Shown: positions 52,566-60,812, counted from the first letter of the stretch. The stretch: 64,000 bases of DNA from Verrucomicrobiota bacterium (GCA_016235595.1 JACRJX010000024.1:1-64000), one strand, 5' to 3'. Made by a program: numbers and translations. The notes: a model not told the origin generated them from the sequence alone.

Positions 52566-53039
52566 TCACTTCTTCGCAGTTTTTGGAGGCACAGAAATGA
52601 GAAAGCCTTCCTTCACCAAAAGGCAACGTAGTCCTAGGAGAGAGCACAAGTGCTCGACCGCATCCTTCACCCTGACGTCCATCAGTGGTGCGTAAAGCAG
52701 CGGCCCGCCCGAAGGTGAAATGGGAGGCCAATCTATCCGCGCCAGTTTTCGATTTGCAGCCTCAGGAGACAAGAACATGGGGAGCGGCGTGCCCTGTTTG
52801 TGCAAGTTCTGAAGGAACTTCTGAAGCCGCTGAAAGAGTTCAGCGTATGTAATTGGCGGCTTCGTTGGATCAGGTCGAATGTCCACTATCAGATCATCCC
52901 ACTTGGGTATCTTTGAATCCACGATTTGGGCAAGCTCAAGCTCAGTAAGCGGTGCCGCGCTAGTTGCGGCGAGTGGCAGGCTGCACATAACGACGACCGC
53001 CATCGCCAGCAGAAGCAGGTTTCGACTGATCATCTTCAT
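52566..53039 (-). CDS. small secreted STN-like protein 2 (leader-cassette family)
   Basis: Start at 53039 (MKMISRNLLLLAMAVVVMCS), preceded by GGAG as part of the conserved leader. Paralogue of the 146-aa protein encoded downstream, with the same two motifs and the terminal STN-like unit VKDAVEHLCSLLGLRCLLV. Mature length is about 135 residues. Its start region overlaps by four bases the end of the upstream 119-aa membrane protein gene, so the leader cassette is embedded at that gene boundary. Confidence 0.78.
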   Translation of the reverse strand: MKMISRNLLLLAMAVVVMCSLPLAATSAAPLTELELAQIVDSKIPKWDDLIVDIRPDPTKPPITYAELFQRLQKFLQNLHKQGTPLPMFLSPEAANRKLARIDWPPISPSGGPLLYAPLMDVRVKDAVEHLCSLLGLRCLLVKEGFLISVPPKTAKK

Positions 53040-53395
53040 GGTTTGCTCCGTCGTCTTCCAATCACCCAACGAATACCCACCGCGTAAAGCCACGATTCAA
53101 AACCCACGATGAGCAAGTAGTAGATGGGGCGAAGAGTTTCACGCCACATGTTGGTTTCAAGAAAATCCACTTCGAGCTTATCCTTCAGATAATCCTCAAC
53201 ATGGAAACACAAAGCTCCCGGGAGGTTCGTCACCGTCAATATCCGCGTCATCCACTGAACCTCGTTTTCCAAGCTTGCGCTTTGCCCCGGCCTCGCGTGC
53301 ATCTGCATCCGACACCCATGAATGCGAGCGGCGATCAAGAGATCGAATGCCAGCAAACAAACAAATACAATGAACACGAGAAATGATTTGTTCAT
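53036..53395 (-). CDS. small membrane protein, two helices
   Basis: No family recognised. The N-terminal helix (SFLVFIVFVCLLAFDLLIAA) and the C-terminal helix (PIYYLLIVGFESWLYAVGI) enclose about 60 residues with ENEVQWMTRILTVTNLPGAL and LEVDFLETNMWRETLR, presumably periplasmic or membrane-parallel. It ends in a basic tail (RWVIGRRRSKP). This is the first gene of the cassette cluster in transcription order and, unlike the next five, does not carry the shared leader. It overlaps the following gene by four bases. Confidence 0.7.
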   Translation of the reverse strand: MNKSFLVFIVFVCLLAFDLLIAARIHGCRMQMHARPGQSASLENEVQWMTRILTVTNLPGALCFHVEDYLKDKLEVDFLETNMWRETLRPIYYLLIVGFESWLYAVGIRWVIGRRRSKP

Positions 53396-53431
53396 GTTTC
53401 ACTCTTGCAGCGCTGGCTTCCGCTTTTAACG

Positions 53432-53459
53432 TCTGACTTCTGAATGCTGATAGGTGATC
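53432..53459. repeat. degenerate tandem heptanucleotide, four units
   Basis: TCTGACT TCTGAAT GCTGATA GGTGATC in the gap upstream of the 119-aa membrane protein gene. Units are 7 bases and clearly degenerate, in the style of 43567-43587. Confidence 0.6.
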
Positions 53460-53460
53460 G

Positions 53461-53664
53461 CTATCCGCTTCCCTCATTTCTTTCGCGTCCGGCTTCGGGG
53501 CCATTCTCCGCCTGCCACTGCATCATGTAAAGCGCGTGTTGGAGGCCACGGATGGGCAGCAATACAGAAGCGATCGCGGGCAGTTCAACCTTGAGCACGA
53601 CCTGTGGTTGTATTGTGTGACTGCGCTTTCCATACTGGTCATCGGTTGCGGTTCCCGCTAACAA
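53461..53664 (-). CDS. possible small or broken gene
   Basis: This frame reads through coding-like codons, largely G or C at third positions: SHTIQPQVVLKVELPAIASV, then LLPIRGLQHALYMMQWQAEN and GPEAGRERNEGSG. It stays open upstream past the TTG at 53664 into the TMEM14 start on the other strand (KSKALFERSCSIQLPDQPEL). No ribosome binding site is evident. It could be the 3' end of a gene destroyed at its front, or a fortuitous frame. Confidence 0.3.
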   Translation of the reverse strand: MLAGTATDDQYGKRSHTIQPQVVLKVELPAIASVLLPIRGLQHALYMMQWQAENGPEAGRERNEGSG

Positions 53665-53693
53665 TTCCGGTTGGTCTGGCAGTTGAATAGAAC

Positions 53694-53987
53694 ATGATCG
53701 CTCAAACAGTGCTTTGGATTTATATCGTGCTGCTCATCGCGGGCGGCGTCGCCGGGATCGTGAAAGGCAAAAGCAAGGCGACGCTCGCCGCAGCGGTGGC
53801 TTTTGCCGTGGGCCTGAGCTTGTGCGCGCTGCGCGTCCTGCCTTACGGATGGACCTCATGGATGTTGCTGGCGTTGCTCGTCGTTTTCGCCGTGCAATTG
53901 GGCCGGACTAGGAAGTTCATGCCCGCGGGGCTGATGCTGATCCTGACGGCGCTGGCGCTCGCGCTGCCCCATCTGCCTTTCCGATGA
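53694..53987 (+). CDS. TMEM14-family small membrane protein
   Basis: 97 aa with four predicted helices (IVLLIAGGVAGIVKGKSKAT, LAAAVAFAVGLSLCALRVLP, WMLLALLVVFAVQLGRTRKF, MPAGLMLILTALALALP). The GGxxGxxKGKSKxxLxA start and the RTRKFMPAGLM loop match the TMEM14 family of small inner-membrane proteins of unknown transport role. It overlaps the PIG-L gene by four bases (ATGA), so the two are translationally coupled. Confidence 0.88.
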   Translation: MIAQTVLWIYIVLLIAGGVAGIVKGKSKATLAAAVAFAVGLSLCALRVLPYGWTSWMLLALLVVFAVQLGRTRKFMPAGLMLILTALALALPHLPFR

Positions 53988-55420
53988 ACTCGTGGTGTTG
54001 TCGTTTCTTGCTGGTGATTTGTGTGACGGCCGCGTGCGGGTTTCCGCCGGGCCGTTGCGCGGGCGCCGGTGTGATGGGAGCGTTGCCGCAGATCGCGCTC
54101 GCGCCGGAAGACCGCGTGCTGGTGCTGGCGCCGCATCCCGACGACGAAGTGATCGGTTGTGGGGGCGTGATCCAGAAAGCCGTGGCGATGGGGTTGCCGC
54201 TGCGCGTCGTGTTTCTCACCTACGGCGACGCCAACGAATGGTCGTTCCTCGTTTATCGGAAACGGCCAGTGGTCATGCCGAAGGCCGTGCGGGCGATGGG
54301 CGTGGTGCGGCACGACGAAGCGCTGGGTGCCGCGGGTGTGCTCGGCGTCACCACCAACCAACTGGCGTTTCTCGGCTATCCCGATTTCGGGGTGCTGGAC
54401 ATCTGGAACGAGCATTGGGGCGTGAGCGCGCCCTACCGCAGCCTGCTGACGCGGGTGACCGCGGTGCCCTATGCCAGCGCGTTGCGGCCCGGAGCGCCGA
54501 ACAAGGGCGAGGAGATTTTACGGGACCTGACGACCGTGCTGCGGGAATTTCGACCGACGAAGATTTTCGTTTCGCATCCAGCCGATCACAACCCGGAGCA
54601 TCGCGCGCTGTATCTGTTCACCTGCGTGGCGCTATGGGACCTGGAGGCGGAGATGCGGCCGGAAGTTTACCCCTATTGGATTCACATCAACGGTTGGCCG
54701 AGGCCGCGTGGATTTCGCCCGACCGCCGCGCTGGAGCCGCCCGCGCTCTACCGCGGCGAGATCGCGTGGAAAACGCTCCCGCTGGGCGCGGCGGAGATCC
54801 GGCACAAGCGGGCCGCGGTTGAGGCTTACGCGTCGCAATACAAGTCCAGCGGCAATTATCTGCTCTCCTTCGTGCGTAGGAACGAGTTGTTCGGCGATTT
54901 CCCTCCGTTCACGCTGCAAGCGAAGACGCGCGTGGCCGAGCTGCCGCCGCACACGCCGGGCGCCATGCCGCAGAGAGAACCGGACGATGAGTTGACCGAC
55001 GAGCAGCGCGCCGCGTTCGTGGGCGTGGTGACCAAGTCGCTGGAGCTTGACGGCAGCGATTTGGTCTTCACCGTCGAGTTATCGAAGCCACTGGCCGCGG
55101 GAATTGAGGCGTCGCTTTATGTCTTCGGCTACCGTGCGGACCGGCCGTTCGCGTTGATGCCCAAGCTGCATATCCAGATCGGCCATGTGCTGCACACCAT
55201 TGACGATCAGGGCCGGAGACTTTCGCGCGACACGATGCAAGTGAAGCGCAGCCTGAGGGAAATCATCGTTCGCGTGCCACTGAAGGCGCTCGGCGACCCG
55301 CAACGCATCCTGATGAGCGCTCACACGCACTTCGATCCGGTCCTGATGCCGATGGACTGGGCCTCCCTGCCGTTGGATTGGGTGGGATGGCGGACACTGG
55401 GACTGACGACGGAACACTAA
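53984..55420 (+). CDS. exported PIG-L family deacetylase
   Basis: Zinc-dependent N-deacetylase of the PIG-L/LmbE family. A signal peptide (CCRFLLVICVTAACGFPPG) precedes the metal motif HPDDE at residues 51-55 (VLVLAPHPDDEVIGCGG) and the later HPADHNPEH around residue 200, which should supply the third ligand. The C-terminal 180 residues form an extra beta domain (LDGSDLVFTVELSKPLAAG, LREIIVRVPLKALGDPQRIL), possibly carbohydrate-binding. Coupled to the TMEM14 gene and followed by a 12-bp stem hairpin. The likely substrate is an N-acetylated sugar outside the cytoplasm. Confidence 0.9.
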   Translation: MNSWCCRFLLVICVTAACGFPPGRCAGAGVMGALPQIALAPEDRVLVLAPHPDDEVIGCGGVIQKAVAMGLPLRVVFLTYGDANEWSFLVYRKRPVVMPKAVRAMGVVRHDEALGAAGVLGVTTNQLAFLGYPDFGVLDIWNEHWGVSAPYRSLLTRVTAVPYASALRPGAPNKGEEILRDLTTVLREFRPTKIFVSHPADHNPEHRALYLFTCVALWDLEAEMRPEVYPYWIHINGWPRPRGFRPTAALEPPALYRGEIAWKTLPLGAAEIRHKRAAVEAYASQYKSSGNYLLSFVRRNELFGDFPPFTLQAKTRVAELPPHTPGAMPQREPDDELTDEQRAAFVGVVTKSLELDGSDLVFTVELSKPLAAGIEASLYVFGYRADRPFALMPKLHIQIGHVLHTIDDQGRRLSRDTMQVKRSLREIIVRVPLKALGDPQRILMSAHTHFDPVLMPMDWASLPLDWVGWRTLGLTTEH

Positions 55421-55558
55421 GCAGCGAAGAGCCGCCTCATCGTCCGCCGTTTTTGCCCAGACATCGCGACCCCGGGCGATGAGCAGGCGACCATGGATGC
55501 TGCCGATTGGCCGCAGTTCTTCCTTCCTCGCCTAATCAACGACCAGTTTGCAGTGGGC

Positions 55559-55586
55559 GGTCCGGTTCCGTTGGCGGAACCGGGCC
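55559..55586 (+). terminator. hairpin between PIG-L and hcp genes
   Basis: GGTCCGGTTCCG-TTGG-CGGAACCGGGCC: a 12-bp stem with one G-U-type mismatch and a tetraloop, about 140 bases after the PIG-L stop. The gap 55421-55734 holds no gene; a second hairpin lies at 55667-55703. Confidence 0.5.
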
Positions 55587-55666
55587 GCACTCCCGGGATT
55601 ATTTGGAGGCCACAGTCGCAGTCAGGGTGGCATCCCCGCCGATCCCTTGCCATCCCCCAAAAGCAA

Positions 55667-55703
55667 CACCGCGCCCGCGGCGGGGAGCGCCACGAGCGCG
55701 GTG
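55667..55703 (-). terminator. hairpin downstream of hcp
   Basis: CACCGCGC (55667-55674) pairs with GCGCGGTG (55696-55703) across a 21-base loop, about 30 bases past the hcp stop on the minus strand. A weak candidate terminator. Confidence 0.35.
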
Positions 55704-55734
55704 CGCAAACGATCTCTCGACCTGGAGCCGCTGG

Positions 55735-57024
55735 TTACTTCTTCAGCACGGCGGCGAGGTCGGCCTTGGCGTCGCCGGTCAGGCGCAGGCCGAACTTCTG
55801 TTGCAGAATATTGAAGACGTTCGCCGAAACGAACGCGGGCGGGTTTGGCCCGATGGTGATGTTCTTCACACCGAGCGAGAGAAGCGTGAGCAGGACGGCG
55901 ACAGCCTTCTGCTCGAACCAACTGACCACCAGCGTCAGCGGGAGGTCGTTCACGCCGCACTTGAACGCGTTGGCCAGCGCGACCGCCACGGCAATGGCGC
56001 CGTAGGCGTCGTTGCACTGGCCCATGTCCATGAGCCGCGGCAGGCCGAGGTGCTCGCCGTAGTTGTAGTCGCGGATGCGATACTTGCCGCAGCCGAGCGT
56101 GAGGATGAACGAATCCTTCGGCGTCGCCTGCGCGTAGTCGGAGAAGTAGTTGCGTCCCGGCTCGGCGCCATCGCAACCGCCGATGACGAAGAAGCGGCTG
56201 ATCTTGCCGTCCTTGACCGCCTGCACGATGGTGGGCGCGGCGTCAAGGATGACCTGGCGGTGGAAACCGACGGTGGAGGTGCGGACGATTTTCTCCGGCA
56301 GCGGCGCGCACTTCAACGCCTTGGCAATGAGGGGACTGAAGTCATTGCCCTTGATGCGCACGCCGCCCGGCACGGCCGTCACGCGCGTTGTGAAGACGCG
56401 GTCCGCATAGGTCGTCTTGGGGATTACAATGCAGTTGGTGGTCGCGACGACAGGACCGGTGAACTTCGCGAACTCGTCCTTCTGTTCCTGCCACGCGCCG
56501 CCGTAATGACCACCCAGGTTCGGGTGGTTGCGCAGTTTCGGATACATGTGCGCCGGCAGCATCTCGCCGTGGGTGTAAACCTTCACGTTCGTGCCTTCGC
56601 ACTGTTTGAGCAGGTCGGCGAGGTCCACGAGGTCGTGGCCGGTGATGAGGATGCCGGGGCCGGCCTTGGTGCCTTCGGTGACCGTGGTGGGCGAGGGTTT
56701 GCCGAACGTCTCGACATGGCCTGCATCGAGCATCTCCATGACGCGCAGGTTCTTTTGCCCGAGCTCCATCGCGATATCGAAGAGACTGCCGAGGTCGAAG
56801 TTGACGTTGGTCATGGTCGAGAAGAGCGCCTCCTCCATGAAGGCATTGACCGACTCGTCGGTCTTGCCGAGCCGGCGCGCGTGGTGCGCATAGGCTGCCA
56901 TGCCTTTCAGTCCATACAGGATGATCTCCTGCAACGACTGCACGTCTTCATCCTTGCCGCACACGCCAGGACTGCTGCTGCAGCCCACACATCGGAACGA
57001 TTGCTCGCATTGGTTACAGAACAT
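55735..57024 (-). CDS. hcp: hybrid cluster protein (hydroxylamine/NO reductase), short class III form
   Basis: Hybrid-cluster protein, active in nitrosative-stress defence (NO or hydroxylamine reduction) in the cytoplasm. The N-terminal cluster motif has C3, C6, C15 and C22 (FCNQCEQSFRCVGC...GVCGK), with an extra C12. Hybrid-cluster region motifs include ITGHDLVDLADLLKQCEGTN, GCDGAEPGRNYFSDYA, TLGCGKYRIRDYNYGEHLGL and DMGQCNDAYGAI. At 429 aa it is about 120 shorter than class I/II enzymes, matching the class III deletion. AAGGAAAA precedes the ATG. An FNR-type site lies upstream, and no hcr reductase gene is adjacent. Confidence 0.95.
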   Translation of the reverse strand: MFCNQCEQSFRCVGCSSSPGVCGKDEDVQSLQEIILYGLKGMAAYAHHARRLGKTDESVNAFMEEALFSTMTNVNFDLGSLFDIAMELGQKNLRVMEMLDAGHVETFGKPSPTTVTEGTKAGPGILITGHDLVDLADLLKQCEGTNVKVYTHGEMLPAHMYPKLRNHPNLGGHYGGAWQEQKDEFAKFTGPVVATTNCIVIPKTTYADRVFTTRVTAVPGGVRIKGNDFSPLIAKALKCAPLPEKIVRTSTVGFHRQVILDAAPTIVQAVKDGKISRFFVIGGCDGAEPGRNYFSDYAQATPKDSFILTLGCGKYRIRDYNYGEHLGLPRLMDMGQCNDAYGAIAVAVALANAFKCGVNDLPLTLVVSWFEQKAVAVLLTLLSLGVKNITIGPNPPAFVSANVFNILQQKFGLRLTGDAKADLAAVLKK

Positions 57025-57082
57025 GATTCGCTTTTCCTTTCACTCGATTGACCCAGTTCAAGTTCGCCGGCCGCAGTCATGC

Positions 57083-57142
57083 GGCTCCGCGAATGGCAGC
57101 ACTATGAACCGTTACGCCAGGAAATGAGTTGACGCAAATCAA
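57083..57142 (-). promoter_or_regulatory. FNR/DNR-type operator and promoter of hcp
   Basis: TTGACGCAAATCAA (57129-57142; on the minus strand TTGATTTGCGTCAA) matches the FNR/DNR consensus TTGAT-N4-ATCAA at 9 of 10 defined bases. On the minus strand a -10-like CATAGT (57106-57101) begins 22 bases after the site. That places the operator centre near -41.5, the class II activator position. The predicted start is about 57094, some 70 bases before the hcp ATG. hcp genes are classic targets of this regulator family; no such regulator is in the window. Confidence 0.65.
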
Positions 57143-57172
57143 CAACCCAGGAAAACCGCGCAACTTCCTTTT

Positions 57173-58144
57173 CTACCCCCGCCAGGGTCGCGCGCGTTGC
57201 TTCGGCAGGCCGGCCAGCACTTCGCTGGCAATCTTCACGTCATCGGCAATCTCGAAGTCGAACATGCCGGCGAGCGAGAAATCCGCGCCGTTCTCGAAGA
57301 CGTAACGGAACGCGCTGCGCGGCGGAATCGCGCCGGCAGCCATGACCTTGAAGGCGATCCACGGTTTCTCCACCGTCTTCATAACCTCGATAGTTTCGGC
57401 CGGGTCTTTGCACCAGTATCCGGGGATCTCGGCGTTCGGCCCTTTCAACTGCTCGGGCTTCGGGCCGGTGGGATAGTTGTGATGGTGAAAGGTCTTGATG
57501 TAGAAATCGTTTGGAATTTTGTTCTTCTCGCAATACTTGACGACCTCCAGATCGTGCGCGCCAATGCCACAAGGCACGCCATGCGCTTTGATCACCTCCA
57601 CCGCTTTGCCAATGAGTTCCCCCTGGCCCTTCCGCATCAACCCGTCGGTCTGCACACCCCACACATACACCGCCTCGCAACCGTCCCCTACCAGTTCCCC
57701 GACCATCTTCTTGTATTTCTCCATGTCCGGCTCGATGGGCGCGGTGGGACAAATGATCCACTGAATCTTGCCGCCGCGTTCCTTGCGGTACCGCTGGAGA
57801 ACCGACATCGGATGCGGCGGGTTATGCATGGAGAGGGTGTTGATGCCGTTCTGCTCGGCCAGGGCGAGCGTCTCCATGATTTTCTCATCGGTGTTGTAGC
57901 GCTCCGTCAGCTTGTAAACGTATTTCAAGTCGCGGCTGTGCGTGTAGTGCGTGAGCAGATTCCCGCCAAGGAGAATCCGGCTGACTTCGAGGTTGCCGAT
58001 TTTTCCCTTCGGCAGCGCGCCCGCGCTTTTGGCCGATGCCCCGGCTTCCGCGGCGACGGCGTTCGCTCCCGCCGCCAGTACCGCGCTGCCTGCCGCCAGC
58101 ACCGATCCCTTTACGAAATTCCGTCTGCTCATGTCCTGGTTCAT
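57173..58144 (-). CDS. Tat-exported aldo/keto-reductase-like protein
   Basis: Tat leader MNQDMSRRNFVKGSVLAAGS. The body resembles the aldo/keto reductase TIM-barrel family seen in exported verrucomicrobial proteins (KIGNLEVSRILLGGNLLTHY, ALAEQNGINTLSMHNPPHPM, GCEAVYVWGVQTDGLMRKGQ, CGIGAHDLEVVKYCEKN). The usual Asp-Tyr-Lys-His tetrad is not clearly aligned, so activity is uncertain. The C-terminus is a short basic tail. Last gene of a Tat-rich run that begins at 62838; it follows the FAD-dependent oxidoreductase gene by about 50 bases. Confidence 0.8.
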   Translation of the reverse strand: MNQDMSRRNFVKGSVLAAGSAVLAAGANAVAAEAGASAKSAGALPKGKIGNLEVSRILLGGNLLTHYTHSRDLKYVYKLTERYNTDEKIMETLALAEQNGINTLSMHNPPHPMSVLQRYRKERGGKIQWIICPTAPIEPDMEKYKKMVGELVGDGCEAVYVWGVQTDGLMRKGQGELIGKAVEVIKAHGVPCGIGAHDLEVVKYCEKNKIPNDFYIKTFHHHNYPTGPKPEQLKGPNAEIPGYWCKDPAETIEVMKTVEKPWIAFKVMAAGAIPPRSAFRYVFENGADFSLAGMFDFEIADDVKIASEVLAGLPKQRARPWRG

Positions 58145-58192
58145 AGCTGTCCTTTGTTTCTGGGTTCCACGACGGATGCGACACAGCCTTCG

Positions 58193-59554
58193 TTACATGA
58201 TTTCCGAGATCTCCACCGCTGAAGGCAACCGGCCACTCTTGGCGGCAATGGCGGCGGTCTTGCCGGCAGCCTCGCCCATCGGGACGGAGTCGCCCGTCAC
58301 GCGATAGCTGGAATGCGCGATGAAATCGCCGCTAATGCAACGGCCCGCCATCATCAGGCCTTTCACGTCCTTCGCGATAAGTGACCGCAACGGGATGTCG
58401 TAAGGCTTCGCGCGGAAACCCGTCTTCTCGATCCCCTTCTCTTTCTTCGGATCGGTCGAGTGAACATCAATCCCAAACGTCGTTTTGCAGACGGCATCTT
58501 TCTGCGCACGCCCTTCGCGCAGGTCGTCGGTCGAAACCGTATAGAGGCCGTGGATGCGCCGCCCCTCGCGCACACCGATCTGAGCGCCGGTGGCGACGAT
58601 GTGGACGTCCTTCCACGCACCGCCGAGCGAGCGCAAACCATCCACAAGCGCGTGCACTTCCTTGCGCCCCCGGAGCGTCGCGGCCGTCAAGTCGCGGGCA
58701 TCTATGCCCTTCGCGCCGTATTCGTGATTGGCCATCATGGCAAACAAGTCATCGCGCAGCCGAAAGATGGTCGGCTTCGCATAAGATGGCGAGTGGCCGC
58801 CCTTCTCCATCTCGGCCTTGAGCCGGTCCTTCGGATTCGCCCAATTCCTCGAGTCATCATCATTGAAGAAACCCGCAATACCCTCCGGCGTGACGCCGGC
58901 GATGATCGCCATCAATGAGAATGGCTGAGTGTTGCCCGTCTCGGGATGCCCCCAATCGAACCCGCAGCCCGCCTGCGCCGCCAGATCACCGTCGCCAGTG
59001 CAATCCACGAAGACCTTCCCCGCGTATGCCTCACGTCCCGACTTCGACTCGGTCACAATGTGCGTCAACCGCTTTTCGGCGTTGTTGACGGCGGCGCACA
59101 CGCGCGTGAGCAAATGGATTTCCACTTTCGCCTCGACGCACATTTCCTCCAAGACGAGTTTCATCACCTCCGGGTCATAGGCGTTGGTGGCTTTGCCGCC
59201 CTTGCTGAAGGCGCGGCCGTTGCGCTTCACGAGCCGATCCCAAATCTCCGTCATCAGGCCGCTCTTGTTCCTGTAGTCGAGAATCCAACTCAACAACCCC
59301 GCCGTCCAGATGCCACCCAGACAACCGTGCAGTTCGATCAACCGCGTCTTCGCGCCCTTGCGCGCCGCAGCAACCGCCGCCGCCACGCCCGCCGGCCCGG
59401 CGCCGCAGACAACGACGTCTGCATCGCCGGCGATCGGCACATCGCGCGCCGGCTCGTGCACGGTGCCGCTCTTGGTTGCCGCAGGAAGTTCACGCGTGCC
59501 GAGCGACAACGCCGCACCCAGCCCGCCCAGTTTCAAAAAGTCTCTTCTCTTCAT
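58193..59554 (-). CDS. exported FAD-dependent oxidoreductase
   Basis: The Tat-like leader has RR-D-FLKLGGLGAALSL. The FAD-binding GxGxxG is at residues 51-56 (VVVCGAGPAGVAAAVAAARK), followed by the family segment GGIWTAGLLSWILDYRNKSG. VFVDCTGDGDLAAQAGC and the C-terminal LMMAGRCISGDFIAHSSYRV are typical of the FAD-dependent oxidoreductase group (PF12831-type) common in Planctomycetes and Verrucomicrobiota. Substrate unknown, perhaps sugar-derived. It starts eight bases after the Gfo/Idh/MocA gene ends, so the two are coupled. Confidence 0.88.
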   Translation of the reverse strand: MKRRDFLKLGGLGAALSLGTRELPAATKSGTVHEPARDVPIAGDADVVVCGAGPAGVAAAVAAARKGAKTRLIELHGCLGGIWTAGLLSWILDYRNKSGLMTEIWDRLVKRNGRAFSKGGKATNAYDPEVMKLVLEEMCVEAKVEIHLLTRVCAAVNNAEKRLTHIVTESKSGREAYAGKVFVDCTGDGDLAAQAGCGFDWGHPETGNTQPFSLMAIIAGVTPEGIAGFFNDDDSRNWANPKDRLKAEMEKGGHSPSYAKPTIFRLRDDLFAMMANHEYGAKGIDARDLTAATLRGRKEVHALVDGLRSLGGAWKDVHIVATGAQIGVREGRRIHGLYTVSTDDLREGRAQKDAVCKTTFGIDVHSTDPKKEKGIEKTGFRAKPYDIPLRSLIAKDVKGLMMAGRCISGDFIAHSSYRVTGDSVPMGEAAGKTAAIAAKSGRLPSAVEISEIM

Positions 59555-59561
59555 GGTTGGC

Positions 59562-60791
59562 TCACAGCTTCATCCCGTCCAGGCTCACTTTCAACTCCTT
59601 GTTTTCCTTGACCAACTCTTCCATCGTCAGGTCACGCCGCCGCGCGCCGGCTTCGCGGCCGAGAATCGCCGTCAATGTGCCGTCCACGGCGCGCTGCACC
59701 GTCGGGTTTTCGAAGCGGCTCTCGGTGATGTTGCTGTAAAAATTGGCGATGTTGCGCTGAACACCCTCCGTGAAGACGCTGCCGATTTGCCCCACATAAT
59801 GTTTGTCGCCGCCGCGGATGAAGACCTTGCCGCTATACTGGATGCGCGCAGTCGCCTTCATGCCGAAGATGCTCGCAGACAGTGTCGTGACGTCGAAGTT
59901 GTTGTCCAGCGCCTGTGTCACGTGCGTCCAGAGCACGCCATCGTCCTGCTCATAGACCACGCCGAGGGCGTCCGTGCGGTCGCCGTGCGGGTTTGGCCGG
60001 CAAGTCCGCGCACGGCCGCTTGCCGCAACAGGGCGCTTGCCCGTCACTGCGATGACGCCGTCAATGATGTGGATGTCATAGGAGACAATCGTGTCGCCGC
60101 TGAGCGCGGTATCCGAAAGCCATATCTGGCCTCGCAACCGGCTCTCGATGTTCTTCTCCAGCGGCGGGTCGGGCCACGCATGCCAGCCAAAGCCAAACGA
60201 CGCGATGTGCGCAATCGGCCCCAAGGCACCCTCGCGGACACGCTTGGCGATCTCGACCATCGCCGGGTCGCTCGGCAGTTGGTAATCCACAAGGAAACAG
60301 AGTTTCTTCTGCATCGCGCGTTTACCGCTCTCGCCGACAAGCAACGTGCCCGGCACGTCCACCGCGACCGGCTTCGCCATGTAAACGTGCAGGCCCGCAT
60401 CCACCGCGGCCTTTGCCTGCTCCGGGTAGAAATACGGCACATCCTCGATGGCGACCGCCTCAACGCCGCTCTCCAGCAGTTTCTTGTAACCCGACAATCC
60501 GCAGAAACGCCGCGTCTTGTCCACACCGAGCAGCTCGCCGGTCTTCTCTGCGACGCTCTCGAAGTAATCGGCCAGCGCATGAATCGTGTAGCCGCCGTGC
60601 TTCTGGAAAAGTTTGGCGATCCACGTGCCACGCCCGCCGCCACCGATGAGACCGAGCTTGATCTTGCGGTCGTATTGCTTTGGCGGTTCTGTCTGTTTTT
60701 CGGCGGCATCGGCAGCCAAGGCCACAGAAGCGCCGGCTGCCAGCGCGCCACCAAGAAATTTGCGACGGGAAACAGAGGGTTCGTTGTTCAT
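59562..60791 (-). CDS. Tat-exported Gfo/Idh/MocA-family oxidoreductase
   Basis: The leader SVSRRKFLGGALAAGASVAL is followed by a Rossmann motif (KLGLIGGGGRGTWIAKLFQ), DVPYFYPEQAKAAVDAGLHV, the EKP-equivalent AKPVAVDVPGT and the C-terminal domain (SYDIHIIDGVIAVTGKRPVA). In this protein the conserved EKP Glu is replaced (YMAKPVAV), as in many planctomycete members. Second Gfo/Idh/MocA enzyme of the window and not closely related to the one at 43597. Followed by the FAD-dependent oxidoreductase gene. Preceded by a strong palindrome at 60813. Confidence 0.9.
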   Translation of the reverse strand: MNNEPSVSRRKFLGGALAAGASVALAADAAEKQTEPPKQYDRKIKLGLIGGGGRGTWIAKLFQKHGGYTIHALADYFESVAEKTGELLGVDKTRRFCGLSGYKKLLESGVEAVAIEDVPYFYPEQAKAAVDAGLHVYMAKPVAVDVPGTLLVGESGKRAMQKKLCFLVDYQLPSDPAMVEIAKRVREGALGPIAHIASFGFGWHAWPDPPLEKNIESRLRGQIWLSDTALSGDTIVSYDIHIIDGVIAVTGKRPVAASGRARTCRPNPHGDRTDALGVVYEQDDGVLWTHVTQALDNNFDVTTLSASIFGMKATARIQYSGKVFIRGGDKHYVGQIGSVFTEGVQRNIANFYSNITESRFENPTVQRAVDGTLTAILGREAGARRRDLTMEELVKENKELKVSLDGMKL

Positions 60792-60812
60792 GATGTCATC
60801 TCCTGCGTAGCC

